From Thiocapsa rosea (GTDB lineage Bacteria > Pseudomonadota > Gammaproteobacteria > Chromatiales > Chromatiaceae): 64,000 nt of DNA. The stretch spans positions 2,708,501-2,772,500 of the forward strand of contig NZ_RBXL01000001.1 of the NCBI RefSeq assembly GCF_003634315.1, read 5' to 3'. This document shows, in pieces, positions 7,687 through 19,045 of the stretch. The notes beneath the pieces are model-generated. The model was given only the letters and a program-made list of their open reading frames with translations, had not been told where the DNA came from and ran no database searches. Positions within the stretch are counted from its first letter, which is position 1. The number at the start of each line of letters is the position of its first letter. The translations under genes were made by a program, and so were the position numbers.

Positions 7687-8007
7687 ATGCTGACCGTTGT
7701 GGAAACGCCCTCCTTTACGCGCCTTTGGCCCGACTACTGGACGGAGGACGAGCGTGGAGAATTCTGTGCCTGGATTGCGGGCAACCCGCTTGCCGGTGAT
7801 GTCGTTCCGAGCACTGGCGGTGTGCGTAAGGTCCGTTGGTCCCGGTCCGGTGGCGGAAAACAAGGCGGCGTTCGGGTCATTTATTACAACCGGCTGGCAG
7901 ACGGGCGCATCTGGCTCCTCTTGATTTACGCCAAGAGCGCGCGAGAGAACCTGCCGGCGCATGTGCTCAATGCTGCACGGGAGATGCTGGATCATGCCAA
8001 AGACTGA
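7687..8007 (+). CDS. RelE/ParE-superfamily toxin
   Basis: This is a 106-aa toxin-like protein with the RelE/HigB pattern: a central strand region VRKVRWS then GKQGGVRVIYY, and a C-terminal strand LLLIYAKSARENL. I start at ATG 7687 rather than the TTG at 7669 because it gives the usual short N-terminus. It overlaps the downstream helix-turn-helix gene by 14 bp. This toxin-first order is characteristic of HigBA and RelE/NadS modules. By family it would inhibit translation by ribosome-dependent mRNA cleavage. That activity is assumed from family membership. Confidence 0.8.
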   Translation: MLTVVETPSFTRLWPDYWTEDERGEFCAWIAGNPLAGDVVPSTGGVRKVRWSRSGGGKQGGVRVIYYNRLADGRIWLLLIYAKSARENLPAHVLNAAREMLDHAKD

Positions 8008-8302
8008 ACAAGAGCTGCTCGCAAGAGACGCCGATCGTGATATCGGCGCTGAATTGCTCGAGTCCATCCGCGAGATGAACTCCGAGAAGGTGGGCGCAAT
8101 CCACGGCCCGGTGGCGCTCGCACGCTATCGCGTCAAGATGTCCCAAAGCGAGTTCGCGAGGCTCCTAGGCGTGTCGGTCAGGACGCTGCAGGAATGGGAG
8201 CAGGGTCGACGCGAGCCGAGCGGTGCGGCGCGATCGCTCATTCGTGTGGCACAGGAACGCCCGGAGGTTCTTCGCGAACTGTTTCTCGACCAGGTCGCCT
8301 GA
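7994..8302 (+). CDS. nadS: NadS/HigA-family helix-turn-helix antitoxin
   Basis: This is a 102-aa XRE-type regulator partnered with the RelE-like toxin. The helix-turn-helix is clear in MSQSEFARLLGVSVRTLQEW, followed by EQGRREPSGAARSLI, the pattern typical of NadS-family antitoxins. The start at 7994 (MPKTEQ) lies within the toxin gene. The upstream in-frame start at 7961 would only add out-of-family sequence. It probably represses its own operon and neutralises the toxin. Confidence 0.82.
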   Translation: MPKTEQELLARDADRDIGAELLESIREMNSEKVGAIHGPVALARYRVKMSQSEFARLLGVSVRTLQEWEQGRREPSGAARSLIRVAQERPEVLRELFLDQVA

Positions 8303-8653
8303 AAAACCCTCCGTCCTCTCAATGATCGCCGGAGAGAGTGTCCGCTTTGGATGCCTTCCGGATCGCTCGCGCAAATAGAGCGACTGACCGGAATGGGACG
8401 CAAACGGCCGATCCGGAGCGTGATCGCCAGCGTCCTCGACGCGCGTGGAAGAGTCACTCGGCTTGAGTTGACGTGCAACGGCTTGTGGCCGGATGCCGCC
8501 AATAGAGCCGGCTGAACCGATCCAAGACCGGCTGGACCGCAGGCAGCCGCAAGAGCGGTGGACGAATCCGGTAGGGTCAGCGCGGATTACTCTGAGGAAT
8601 TCGCGTGAAATTAGAGTGACCGACAACACTTCCTCACTCCTCACTCCTCACTC
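8303..8653. other. Gene-free stretch between nadS and rimK
   Basis: I see no supported gene, tRNA or strong promoter in this 351-bp interval. Its only structure is three TCACTCC heptamers at its right edge, running into the rimK stop. Confidence 0.6.
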
Positions 8654-8654
8654 C
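8634..8654. repeat. TCACTCC heptamer, three copies at the 3' end of rimK
   Basis: Three exact head-to-tail copies of TCACTCC abut the rimK stop codon. The period is the same (7 bp) as the AGCTCTC array at 7261-7354. Confidence 0.85.
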
Positions 8655-9559
8655 TACCCCTGCCCCCGCGTACGCGTCTTGCCGAGGACCGCGTTCTTCT
8701 CGATGAGCTCGATCATTTGCGTGGCGATGTCCTTGCCCGTGGCGCGCTCGATCCCCTCAAGCCCGGGGGATGAGTTGACCTCCATCACCACCGGGCCGTG
8801 GTTGGAGCGCAGGATGTCCACGCCGGCGACGTTCAGGCCCATGATCTTCGCGGCTCGCGTGGCGGTCGAGCGCTCCTCGGGCGTGATGCGGATCAGCGAG
8901 GCGCTTCCGCCGCGATGCAGGTTGGAGCGGAATTCGCCGGGCTTGGCTTGGCGTTTCATGCTCGCGACCACCTTGTCGCCGATCACGAAGCAGCGGATGT
9001 CGGCCCCGTTCGCCTCTTTGATGTATTCCTGGACCAGGATGTTGACCTTCAGGCCCATGAAGGCTTCGACCACGCTTTCGGCGGCCTGCTGGGTCTCGGC
9101 CAGCACCACGCCGATGCCTTGCGTACCCTCCAGGAGCTTGATGACCAGCGGGGCGCCGCCGACCATCTTGATCAGATCCTCGACGTCATCCGGTGCGTGT
9201 GCGAATCCGGTAATCGGCAGGCCGATCCCTTTACGCGAGAGCAGCTGTAGGGAGCGCAGTTTGTCGCGCGCGCGGGTGATGGCGACCGATTCGTTCAGCG
9301 GATAAACCCCGAGCATCTCGAACTGACGCAGCACCGCGGTGCCGTAGAAGGTCACGGATGCGCCGATGCGCGGAATGACCGCATCGAAATCGGTCAGCTC
9401 ATCGCCGCGATAGTGAATCGAGGGTGCGTGCGAGGTGATGTTCATGTAGCAGCGCAGGACGTCGACGACCTTGGTCTCGTGTCCCCGGGCGCGCGCGGCT
9501 TCCACGATGCGGCGGGTCGAGTAGAGGGTCGGATTGCGCGACAGGATGGCGATTTTCAT
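8654..9559 (-). CDS. rimK: RimK-type alpha-L-glutamate ligase (ATP-grasp)
   Basis: This is a 301-aa ATP-grasp ligase of the RimK family, which in E. coli adds glutamate to the C-terminus of ribosomal protein S6. Recognisable parts are the N-terminal pre-ATP-grasp domain ([17 protein letters not shown]), the substrate region [39 protein letters not shown] and the metal-binding end [14 protein letters not shown]. Its ATG overlaps the lspA stop (ATGA), so it is translationally coupled to the ileS-lspA operon. The nearby M14-family hydrolase is a frequent genomic partner. The S6 substrate is assumed from E. coli. Confidence 0.9.
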   Translation of the reverse strand: MKIAILSRNPTLYSTRRIVEAARARGHETKVVDVLRCYMNITSHAPSIHYRGDELTDFDAVIPRIGASVTFYGTAVLRQFEMLGVYPLNESVAITRARDKLRSLQLLSRKGIGLPITGFAHAPDDVEDLIKMVGGAPLVIKLLEGTQGIGVVLAETQQAAESVVEAFMGLKVNILVQEYIKEANGADIRCFVIGDKVVASMKRQAKPGEFRSNLHRGGSASLIRITPEERSTATRAAKIMGLNVAGVDILRSNHGPVVMEVNSSPGLEGIERATGKDIATQMIELIEKNAVLGKTRTRGQG

Positions 9560-10038
9560 GGTGTCTCGGGCGTTGCCAGGGTGGTGATCAGCATGATCAC
9601 GACGCCGATGCTGATGGCGCTGTCCGCGATGTTGAACGAGGGCCAGGGATTAAAGACGGCAAGCGGGATCACGGGAAGATACACCTGAATGAAGTCGACG
9701 ACGTGACCGAGCAGTACCCGGTCGATGAGGTTGCCGACGGCGCCGCCGATCAGAAGCGCCAGGCCGAGCGCCAGCCAGCCCTCGCCCGACTTCAGGCGCA
9801 GCAGCCAGACCGTGAGGACGCCGGTGATGCCCACAGCGACGAGCGCGAACAGCCAGCGCTGCCAGCCTCCGGCGTCGGCCAGAAAGCTGAAGGCCGCGCC
9901 GGTGTTGAACATCAGGGTCAGGTTGAGATTCGGGAACAGCTCGATGACCTCGAACGGCTCGAGCAGCCCCAGCACCAACCACTTGGTCGCCTGGTCCAAA
10001 ACCAATACAGCGAGCGAGAGCCAGAGCCAGCGTTTCAT
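9556..10038 (-). CDS. lspA: Lipoprotein signal peptidase II
   Basis: LspA is the inner-membrane aspartyl protease that cleaves prolipoprotein signal peptides after Lgt has lipidated them. From ATG 10038 the protein is 160 aa with four membrane helices. The catalytic aspartates are D115 (VVDFIQVY) and D139 (FNIADSA). The FNTGAAFSF and GNLIDR motifs are intact. A strong GGAGG lies 7 bp upstream of this start. A second in-frame ATG at 10152 overlaps the ileS stop and has a GAGG 9 bp upstream. It would add 38 residues rich in Ser, Thr and Gly. The short form fits the family length. Confidence 0.92.
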   Translation of the reverse strand: MKRWLWLSLAVLVLDQATKWLVLGLLEPFEVIELFPNLNLTLMFNTGAAFSFLADAGGWQRWLFALVAVGITGVLTVWLLRLKSGEGWLALGLALLIGGAVGNLIDRVLLGHVVDFIQVYLPVIPLAVFNPWPSFNIADSAISIGVVIMLITTLATPETP

Positions 10039-10144
10039 GACGGCGCCTCCGATGCTCGGGCCAGTCGTCGAGCCAGTCGTCGAGCCGCTCCCTGAGCCCG
10101 TTGCCGAGTTACCCACGGAGGCGTTCGTCGCCGACGCCCGAGCC

Positions 10145-12976
<2,832 letters not shown>

Positions 12977-13112
12977 GTGGCTTGCTCTCGGTGCGTCGGA
13001 AGGGGTCGCGTAGGATCCTCGAACGGGCTCCGGGGCGAACAGGGTACGATTGTGGCTTGCTCGGCCGCGCGAGGCAAAGGCGATCGCGTCCCGGTCCGAA
13101 CCTCGAACCGAC

Positions 13113-14114
13113 TCAGGGCTGGAGGCTGGCGGTTGGGGGCTGGGGGCTGTCGAAGTCATTCGGCCCGGTCGATCGGAGATACTCGCGCGCCACCCGCGCA
13201 TCGACCTGGATCTGCTCCTTGAGCGCATCGAAGGACTCGAACCGCTTCTCGTCGCGCAGCTTCAGTTGAAACTCGACCTCGAGGTGGCGTCCGTAGATCT
13301 CCCGATCGAAGTCGAAAAGATGGACCTCGAGGCGATAGTCTTTGCCGTTGACCGTTGGGCGCGTGCCGACATTGGCCACACCCGGGAGCGGAGTCGGGCC
13401 GAGTCCGGACACCATCACGGCGTAAACCCCGCGCACCGGGCTGAACCGGCGGTGTAGGTCGATATTTGCGGTCGGGAAGCCGATGCTGCGACCGCGTTTG
13501 GCGCCGTGGGAGACGCGGCCCTGCATCCGGTAGGGGCGCCCGAGCAGGTGACGGGCCTGCTCGAGGTCCCCGCGACCGAGCGCCTCGCGCACCCGGGTGC
13601 TGCTGATCCGCTCGGTGCCGTGCGTAATGGTATGCAGATCCTCGACCTCGAAACCGCTGTCGTCGTTCCGGCCGGCCTGTCCCATCGCGTGCAGCAGGGC
13701 ATAGTCCCCCTCGCGTCCGCGACCGAAGCGGAAGTCGTCGCCGACCAGGAGATAACGCACGCCGAGCCCGTCGAGCAGGAGCCGTTGCACGAAGTCGCGT
13801 GCCCCCATCCCGGCAAGCTTCGGGTTGAACTCGAGGAGCATCACCTGCTCGATGCCGCAGTCCTGGATCGCCGCCAGCTTTTCACGCAGCCGCGTGAGAC
13901 GGGCAGGCGCCGAATCGGGCGCAAAGAACTCCATCGGCTGCGGCTCGAAGGTGATGACGGTCGCCGGCAGACCGAGCTCGCGTCCGCGCGCCAACAGCCG
14001 CTGGAAGACGGTCCGATGTCCTAGATGAACACCGTCGAAGTTGCCGATGGTCGCAACGCAACCTCGGTCGGTCGGGCGCAGGTTGTGTAAGCCTCGGATC
14101 AGCCGCATTGCCAT
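13113..14114 (-). CDS. ribF: Bifunctional riboflavin kinase / FAD synthetase
   Basis: RibF makes FMN and FAD from riboflavin. The N-terminal adenylyltransferase domain shows [10 protein letters not shown], and the C-terminal flavokinase domain starts near [18 protein letters not shown] with GFPTANI. From the ATG at 14114 it is 333 aa; a second ATG two codons downstream is also possible. A GAGG motif favours the first. The last dozen residues ([12 protein letters not shown]) are encoded by a tandem GGGGGCT/GGAGGCTG-type sequence, so the C-terminus appears extended by a repeat. It lies upstream of ileS as in enterobacteria. Confidence 0.93.
   Translation of the reverse strand: MAMRLIRGLHNLRPTDRGCVATIGNFDGVHLGHRTVFQRLLARGRELGLPATVITFEPQPMEFFAPDSAPARLTRLREKLAAIQDCGIEQVMLLEFNPKLAGMGARDFVQRLLLDGLGVRYLLVGDDFRFGRGREGDYALLHAMGQAGRNDDSGFEVEDLHTITHGTERISSTRVREALGRGDLEQARHLLGRPYRMQGRVSHGAKRGRSIGFPTANIDLHRRFSPVRGVYAVMVSGLGPTPLPGVANVGTRPTVNGKDYRLEVHLFDFDREIYGRHLEVEFQLKLRDEKRFESFDALKEQIQVDARVAREYLRSTGPNDFDSPQPPTASLQP
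13119..13151. repeat. Heptamer-like GGGGGCT repeat within the ribF 3' end
   Basis: On the plus strand the sequence reads as degenerate copies of a seven-base GGCTGGA/GGGGGCT unit. It encodes the final residues of RibF and resembles the CAGCCTC heptamers near 17970. Confidence 0.6.
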
Positions 14115-14238
14115 CTGCCTCGGGAAACCGGAACGTCAGTATACGCGAGCACCGCGAAGCCCCGAACCGTCAAGCAGGCATTGTCCGGTCGAGCCGACTG
14201 CCGATCGCCAGCGGCCGCCGTCGGCCGGCGACCGCGGC

Positions 14239-15774
14239 TTAATCCCGCCCCATGAAGTGCCGCGGACGAATGCCCATTGCGAGGAGTGCTCCCGCATAGA
14301 CGGCCCCGCCGACCAGGATCCACATCAGCAGGCGCCAGATCCGCTCGCCGAGACCCATGGCGATCCAATCCGCGGTTGTGCCCACACCCCAATAGATGAC
14401 CGCCCCCATCAGGAGGTTGGCGATCGGTGCCTTGATCATGAGCGCGATCCAGGAGCGCTTGGGGCGAAAGATGCGTTCCTTGAGCAGCCCGCGCAGCAGC
14501 AAACCGGCGTTGGTGATGGCCGCGATCGTCGTGGCTGCCGCCAGTCCGGCATGGCCGAACGGGAACATCAGGATCAGGTTGAAGACCATATTGGTCACCA
14601 GCGCGATCACCGCGATCCGCACCGGGGTCTTCATGTCCTGACGGGCATAGTAGCCGGGCGCCAACACCTTGATCCCCATGAAGGCGACCAGCCCGAGCGA
14701 GTAGGCCATCAGGCTCAGTCTGGCGTTCTCGACATCGTTCGCGCCGAACTCGCCGGAATAGAAGAGCGTGGCGATCATGGGGCCGGCCAGGAGGAGGAGG
14801 CCGACGGCGCAGGGAACGCCCAGCAACAGAACCCAACGCAGCGCCCAGTCCATCGTGTAGGAGAAGGCGACCGGATCGTCTGCGGCATGACGTTGCGACA
14901 AGCGCGGCAGGATCACCGTCGCCAGCGCCACGGCGAGGATCCCCAACGGGAACTCCATCAAGCGGTCGGAATAATAGAGCCAGGAGATGCTCCCGGTGAC
15001 CAGAAAGGAGGCGAGCAGGGTATCGAGCAGCAAACTGATCTGGCCGACCGAGACCCCGAAGAGGGCCGGCACCATCAGCTTGACCGTCTTGCGCACACCG
15101 GGATCCGTCGTTGCCAGGCGTGGACGGGGGAGCAGCTTGAGTTGAAGCAGGAAGGGGATCTGAAAGAGCAGTTGCGCGATGCCGGCGATGAAGACACCCC
15201 AGGCCAGCGCGACGATCGGTCGATCCATCAGCGGCGCGAGATAGACCGCGCAGAGGATCAAAGAAATGTTGAGCAGGACCGGCGTGAAGGCCGGGATGCC
15301 GAAGCGCTCGTAGGTGTTGAGGATGCCGCCCGCGAAGGCGGTCAGCGAGATGAACAACAGATACGGGAAGGTGAGCCGCAGCATCTCGGTGGCCAGGGCC
15401 AACTGCTCGGGCTCGTTCACGAAGCCCGGGGCGAAGACCAGGATCAGCAGGGGCGCACCCAGGACGCCGAGCACCGTGACCAGCAGCAGAACGGCCCCGA
15501 GCGTGCCGGCGACCGCATCGACATAGGCCTTGAGCGCCTCGAAGCCGCGCTTCTCCTTGTACTCGTTCAGTACCGGCACGAAGGCCATCGAAAAGGCGCC
15601 TTCGGCGAAGAGCCGGCGCATGAAATTCGGGATCTTGAAGGCGACGAAGAAGGCATCCGTTCCGGCGTCGGCGCCGAAGATCCGAGCGACCACGAGGTCG
15701 CGTACGAAGCCGAGGACCCGCGAGATAAAGGTGTTGCTACCGACCTTGGCGATCGATGCGGCGAGAGAGGCCAC
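14239..15774 (-). CDS. murJ: Lipid II flippase MurJ
   Basis: This is a 511-aa polytopic membrane protein of the MOP superfamily that moves lipid II across the inner membrane. The N-terminus carries the family signature SRVLGFVRDLVVARIFGA and FAEGAFSMAFVPV. Around 14 hydrophobic segments follow. The start is GTG at 15774, which gives the usual short cytoplasmic N-terminus. It lies 125 bp upstream of ribF on the same strand and is probably part of the same transcription block. In many gammaproteobacteria murJ lies close to the divergent rpsT. Here a lipoprotein gene and a HepT/MntA pair lie between them. Confidence 0.95.
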   Translation of the reverse strand: MASLAASIAKVGSNTFISRVLGFVRDLVVARIFGADAGTDAFFVAFKIPNFMRRLFAEGAFSMAFVPVLNEYKEKRGFEALKAYVDAVAGTLGAVLLLVTVLGVLGAPLLILVFAPGFVNEPEQLALATEMLRLTFPYLLFISLTAFAGGILNTYERFGIPAFTPVLLNISLILCAVYLAPLMDRPIVALAWGVFIAGIAQLLFQIPFLLQLKLLPRPRLATTDPGVRKTVKLMVPALFGVSVGQISLLLDTLLASFLVTGSISWLYYSDRLMEFPLGILAVALATVILPRLSQRHAADDPVAFSYTMDWALRWVLLLGVPCAVGLLLLAGPMIATLFYSGEFGANDVENARLSLMAYSLGLVAFMGIKVLAPGYYARQDMKTPVRIAVIALVTNMVFNLILMFPFGHAGLAAATTIAAITNAGLLLRGLLKERIFRPKRSWIALMIKAPIANLLMGAVIYWGVGTTADWIAMGLGERIWRLLMWILVGGAVYAGALLAMGIRPRHFMGRD

Positions 15775-16003
15775 GGCTGATGAGACTCCGCAAAAAGCGC
15801 GGATTATAGGGGTGTAGAGGTGCTGCGGCGATCGATCGATTGGATTCGCGCAAGCGCGCCGGTCGGATGCGGTTCTTCAAGGTCTCGGATGTGTGCGATG
15901 CAGCGAGGTGACATCGGTGTCCGGAGGGTGGCGCCTTCGGTACGAAGCGCCGCGGCGTCGTGTCCGCAACGGCGGAGGCGTGTCGTTTCCATCGGTGTTG
16001 CCG

Positions 16004-16043
16004 CGTAAGCCGATCGCCCGGGTGACGGACGTTTCGGCTTACG
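16004..16043. terminator. Inverted repeat downstream of the glycine-zipper lipoprotein gene
   Basis: CGTAAGCCG (16004-16012) and CGGCTTACG (16035-16043) are perfect 9-bp arms around 22 bp, about 24 bp past the leftward lipoprotein gene. No T-run follows, so a terminator role is tentative. Confidence 0.35.
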
Positions 16044-16066
16044 GGTTGTCAGTCGTTCGTGGATGG

Positions 16067-16345
16067 TTACCGGTACAGCTGCTGGTTGCGCTGTGCCTGC
16101 CAGGCCTCGCGGTCCCGCTGTTGTTGAAGCTCCTTCTCATGCTGATCGTACGCGAAGGAGCCGAGTGCCCCGACGCCGGCGCCGATGAGAGCACCGCGGC
16201 CGGCATTGGCGCTGAGTGAGCCGATGGCCGCACCCGTAGCGGCACCGGCGGCCGCTCCGGTCGTGGTCCGGGATGCCGTGGTGGTGCCGCAGCCGACGAG
16301 GGCGGCGGAAAAAATAATGCTGAAAAACAGAGGTATTTTCTTCAT
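16067..16345 (-). CDS. Glycine-zipper outer-membrane lipoprotein
   Basis: This is a 92-aa small lipoprotein. Starting at ATG 16345 it has a lipobox ending VGCG with the lipidated Cys about 18 residues in. A glycine/alanine zipper follows (TGAAAGAATGAAIGSL and GRGALIGAGVGALG) and then a charged, Gln-rich tail (HEKELQQQRDREAWQ). This architecture resembles YMGG/glycine-zipper lipoproteins, which associate with the outer membrane. A precise function is not known. The longer frame to 16465 is not used because it displaces the signal peptide. Confidence 0.8.
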   Translation of the reverse strand: MKKIPLFFSIIFSAALVGCGTTTASRTTTGAAAGAATGAAIGSLSANAGRGALIGAGVGALGSFAYDQHEKELQQQRDREAWQAQRNQQLYR

Positions 16346-16469
16346 GCTTCCGATCTCCGAATCACTGGTCGTACGTGCTCTTTGAGGATAGATGCGGCTC
16401 GTTCCGGGAGCACGCGGTATAAGGTCTTGAACGTCGAGATCTGGGATAGAAAACGAGGAATTCAAGGGA

Positions 16470-16910
16470 TCATGGGCTCGTCGTGTCGGAGGTGTTTAGG
16501 CTCGACAGTTTGGCGCGAATCGCAGCCACGAATTGCAGCAGATCGTCCAGATGCCGCTGAACTACGTCTCGGACCACCGCCGGATCGACCGCCTGATACC
16601 CGTGGACCAGGATGTTGCGAAACCCGACCATCCCAGCAAGGCTCGGAGCCAGGTGCGGCGGTAGCCATCCGTCGCGCAGGAGTGCCTCGAAGAGCGCGCG
16701 GTTGTTGGTCGGCTCGCCCAGGCGCTCGTCGGCGACGATGTGCGATGCGGCATCCAGGGCCGCTTGTATGGCGATCTGAAGCGTATACGCCACGAAACGC
16801 TGCTCGCGCAGGTCAGCCTCGATCAGCTCGGGTCGGGCCAAGTGCCGCAGATCGGCGATGCAGGATTCGATAAAGGCAAGCTTTTTCTCCACCAACTCTT
16901 GATCCGTCAT
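16470..16910 (-). CDS. hepT: HepT-family toxin (DUF86 RNase)
   Basis: This is a 146-aa helical protein of the HEPN/HepT family. The RNase-type motif is visible as R98, H103 and Y105 in FRNILVHGY. In the MntA-HepT family that tyrosine is the residue AMPylated by the antitoxin. The MntA-like gene lies directly upstream with a one-base stop/start overlap (TGATG). As far as I can see all key residues are intact, so the module should be functional. Confidence 0.85.
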   Translation of the reverse strand: MTDQELVEKKLAFIESCIADLRHLARPELIEADLREQRFVAYTLQIAIQAALDAASHIVADERLGEPTNNRALFEALLRDGWLPPHLAPSLAGMVGFRNILVHGYQAVDPAVVRDVVQRHLDDLLQFVAAIRAKLSSLNTSDTTSP

Positions 16911-17377
16911 CAGCGCTTCTCCTCGTCAACCGGTTCGGCGGCCCGATGTCCGACGCGCCGATAACGCAACAGGTGCGGCAGCAGGTCAAAGTATTCGTTG
17001 CGGGCACGGACCTCGAAGCGGATACGCGCCGATCGATCTCGCTCGAGGAGCAGGATGCCGTCGCGCAAGACACGGTGGACCAGATCGACGGGTGCCCGGT
17101 TCATCACGACGAGATCCACCGGCCGACCGACCTCGCCGGTCAGCCGGTCCGCCAGATCGAGATGCAGTCCTTCCAAGGTCCGCGGCGGATCCTCGCTGAA
17201 CAAGACGGCGAGATCCAGGTCACTGGTCGGTCGTCCTGTGCCGCGCGCGCGGCTCCCGAAGAGCCAGGCACAGGCAATTGCGCCGGACCCATGGCCGGGC
17301 TCGTGGGCGAGTGCGGCTTCCAGTCGGGAGACCAGCGGGTCATCCGTGCCGCGCCGATCCGTATCGCGTGTTGACAT
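16910..17377 (-). CDS. mntA: MntA-type nucleotidyltransferase antitoxin
   Basis: This is a 155-aa minimal nucleotidyltransferase that by family would neutralise HepT by adding AMP to its active-site tyrosine. The active-site pattern is FGSRARGTGRPTSDLDLAV, with G41-S42 and metal ligands D53 and D55. A later acidic residue of the triad lies in PVDLVVM. It is the first gene of the pair and is translationally coupled to hepT. The module sits between rpsT and murJ, a position usually free of genes in relatives, which suggests insertion. Confidence 0.85.
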   Translation of the reverse strand: MSTRDTDRRGTDDPLVSRLEAALAHEPGHGSGAIACAWLFGSRARGTGRPTSDLDLAVLFSEDPPRTLEGLHLDLADRLTGEVGRPVDLVVMNRAPVDLVHRVLRDGILLLERDRSARIRFEVRARNEYFDLLPHLLRYRRVGHRAAEPVDEEKR

Positions 17378-17534
17378 GAGCTGAACGGCGGCGGGTTGAT
17401 GGAGGCGACAAGCGCGGCGTTCGGATGTTGAAGTCCGGTGTGCAGGGTCAGATTAGCCGGCTCTGCGGCATGGCGCAACGCGGCTCTGACGGATCAGGCA
17501 GGCGACTCGGCCCGCGCGCAGCGCCACGCACGCA

Positions 17535-17563
17535 TTGACAGCACCCGAAGGCACATGGATACT
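17535..17563 (+). promoter_or_regulatory. Sigma-70 promoter for rpsT
   Basis: A perfect -35 box TTGACA (17535-17540) is followed after exactly 17 bp by GATACT (17558-17563), a 4/6 match to TATAAT. It would give a leader of about 50 nt before the TTG start of rpsT. Confidence 0.7.
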
Positions 17564-17618
17564 ACGCGGTCTTTACTCGGATTGCAGCACTAGAGCGCCG
17601 GATTTTCAGGAGACCCCT

Positions 17619-17882
17619 TTGGCCAACTCAGCACAAGCCCGCAAGCGCGCCCGCCAGTCGGAAGACCGTCGTCAGCAAAACGCCTCGCAGCGCAGTACCC
17701 TGCGTACCTTCATGAAGAAGGTCATCAAAGCCATCCAGGCCGGCGACAAAGAAGCTGCCGTCCAAGCCTTCAAGGACGCGGTTCCGCGTATCGACCGGGC
17801 TGCGCGTAAGGGACTCATCCATGCCAATAAGGCCGCTCGTCACAAGAGCCGGATGAATGCCCACATCAAGGAGATGAGCTAG
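17619..17882 (+). CDS. rpsT: 30S ribosomal protein S20
   Basis: S20 (87 aa) is a primary 16S rRNA-binding protein. The sequence begins [14 protein letters not shown] and ends HIKEMS, with the expected basic helical composition. The only start that gives the correct N-terminus is TTG at 17619, with AGGAG a few bases upstream. E. coli rpsT also uses UUG as part of autogenous control, so the rare start is probably conserved and functional. A terminator follows. Confidence 0.96.
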   Translation: MANSAQARKRARQSEDRRQQNASQRSTLRTFMKKVIKAIQAGDKEAAVQAFKDAVPRIDRAARKGLIHANKAARHKSRMNAHIKEMS

Positions 17883-17913
17883 TCGCTGTTCGGCACCGAT
17901 CTCCGGCACACGA

Positions 17914-17943
17914 TAAAACCGGCCTTTAGGGTCGGTTTTTTTA
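17914..17943 (+). terminator. Rho-independent terminator of rpsT
   Basis: An AAACCGGCC arm pairs with GGTCGGTTT (one wobble) across a short loop, and the 3' arm runs into seven T residues. It lies about 30 bp after the rpsT stop. Confidence 0.85.
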
Positions 17944-17967
17944 TGCCTGCATAGGGGGCGAGAGAGC

Positions 17968-18003
17968 TGTCAGCCTCCAGCCTCCAGCCTCCAGCTGTCA
18001 GCC
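17968..18003. repeat. CAGCCTC heptamer repeats between rpsT and lgt
   Basis: CTGTCAGCCTCCAGCCTCCAG contains three CAGCCTC-type heptamers bracketed by two AGCTGTCAGCC-like units. It resembles the 14-mer block at 7204-7260 and the repeat in the ribF 3' end. Confidence 0.7.
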
Positions 18004-18069
18004 GCCGACACCAAGCAACCCAAAAAGCTTACGGCGACGGCCGGTGGCCTGCACTCCGACGGTCTCGGC

Positions 18070-18903
18070 CTACGACGACTGCGGACGACGCCTGTAGGCG
18101 AGCGCGAGCAGCAGTGCGCCGAACAGGATCATGGGCATCGACAGCAGTTGACCCATGGTCAGCCAGTCGAAGGCGAGATAGCCGATATGGGCGTCGGGCA
18201 CGCGCACGAATTCGACGGCAAACCTCGAGAGGCCGTAGCCGAGCAGGAAGACCCCCGAGACGGCCATCATGGGACGCGGTTTGCTGGAAAAAATCCAGAG
18301 GACAATGAAGAGGGCAAGACCCTCGAGCGCGGCCTGATAGAGCTGAGAGGCATGCACCGGGATGCTCCAGACCGTCCCTTGGGGCAGATCCGCGCATTGC
18401 GCCGGGAATTCCAGGCAGGGCAGGCGCATCCCCCAGGGGAGATCGGTCCGATGGCCCCAGAGCTCGCCGTTGATGAAGTTGCCGATCCGCCCGGCGAAGA
18501 GCCCCAGAGGAACGAGCGGAGCGAGGAAATCGCCGACCTGAAAGAACCGCATGCGATGGCGGCGCGCGAACAAATAGATCGCGATCAGCACGCCGATCAG
18601 TCCGCCGTGGAAGGCCATTCCGCCTTCCCAGACCTTGAGGATGTTCAGCGGGTTCGCGGCCAGTTGGTCGAACCCGTAGAAGAGCATGTAGCCGAGCCGA
18701 CCTCCGACGATGGTGCCGATGACGCCGTAGAAGATGAGGTCATCCACCATCTCCGTAGTCCAGCCCGACTGGGGCCGGCCTGCCCGCCAGCGCCCGAGCA
18801 TCCAGGCCGCGGCGAATCCGACGAGGTACATGAGCCCGTACCAATGGATCCGCAGGGGTCCAAGGCCGAGTGCGACGGGATCGATATCGGGGTAGGTCAA
18901 CAT
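18070..18903 (-). CDS. lgt: Prolipoprotein diacylglyceryl transferase
   Basis: Lgt transfers diacylglycerol from phosphatidylglycerol to the lipobox cysteine, the step before LspA. The 277-aa protein has seven hydrophobic segments. The Lgt signature [13 protein letters not shown] is exact, preceded by FHGGLIGV and RWYG-like HWYGLMYL. Start ATG 18903 gives the expected [18 protein letters not shown]-terminus. It is transcribed leftward and convergent with rpsT. Confidence 0.95.
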   Translation of the reverse strand: MLTYPDIDPVALGLGPLRIHWYGLMYLVGFAAAWMLGRWRAGRPQSGWTTEMVDDLIFYGVIGTIVGGRLGYMLFYGFDQLAANPLNILKVWEGGMAFHGGLIGVLIAIYLFARRHRMRFFQVGDFLAPLVPLGLFAGRIGNFINGELWGHRTDLPWGMRLPCLEFPAQCADLPQGTVWSIPVHASQLYQAALEGLALFIVLWIFSSKPRPMMAVSGVFLLGYGLSRFAVEFVRVPDAHIGYLAFDWLTMGQLLSMPMILFGALLLALAYRRRPQSS

Positions 18904-19045
18904 GGCGGCGCTAGTATACAGGGCGGTTTCGGGTTGGAAGATTTAAGTTTCGAGACGCATGGCCTCGCATGTCGCGGGCGGCATCTGTCGGGCAACCCTG
19001 TGTCGGGCAATCGCGTGGATTGCCGACAGCCTGTCGTCGGCCCGA

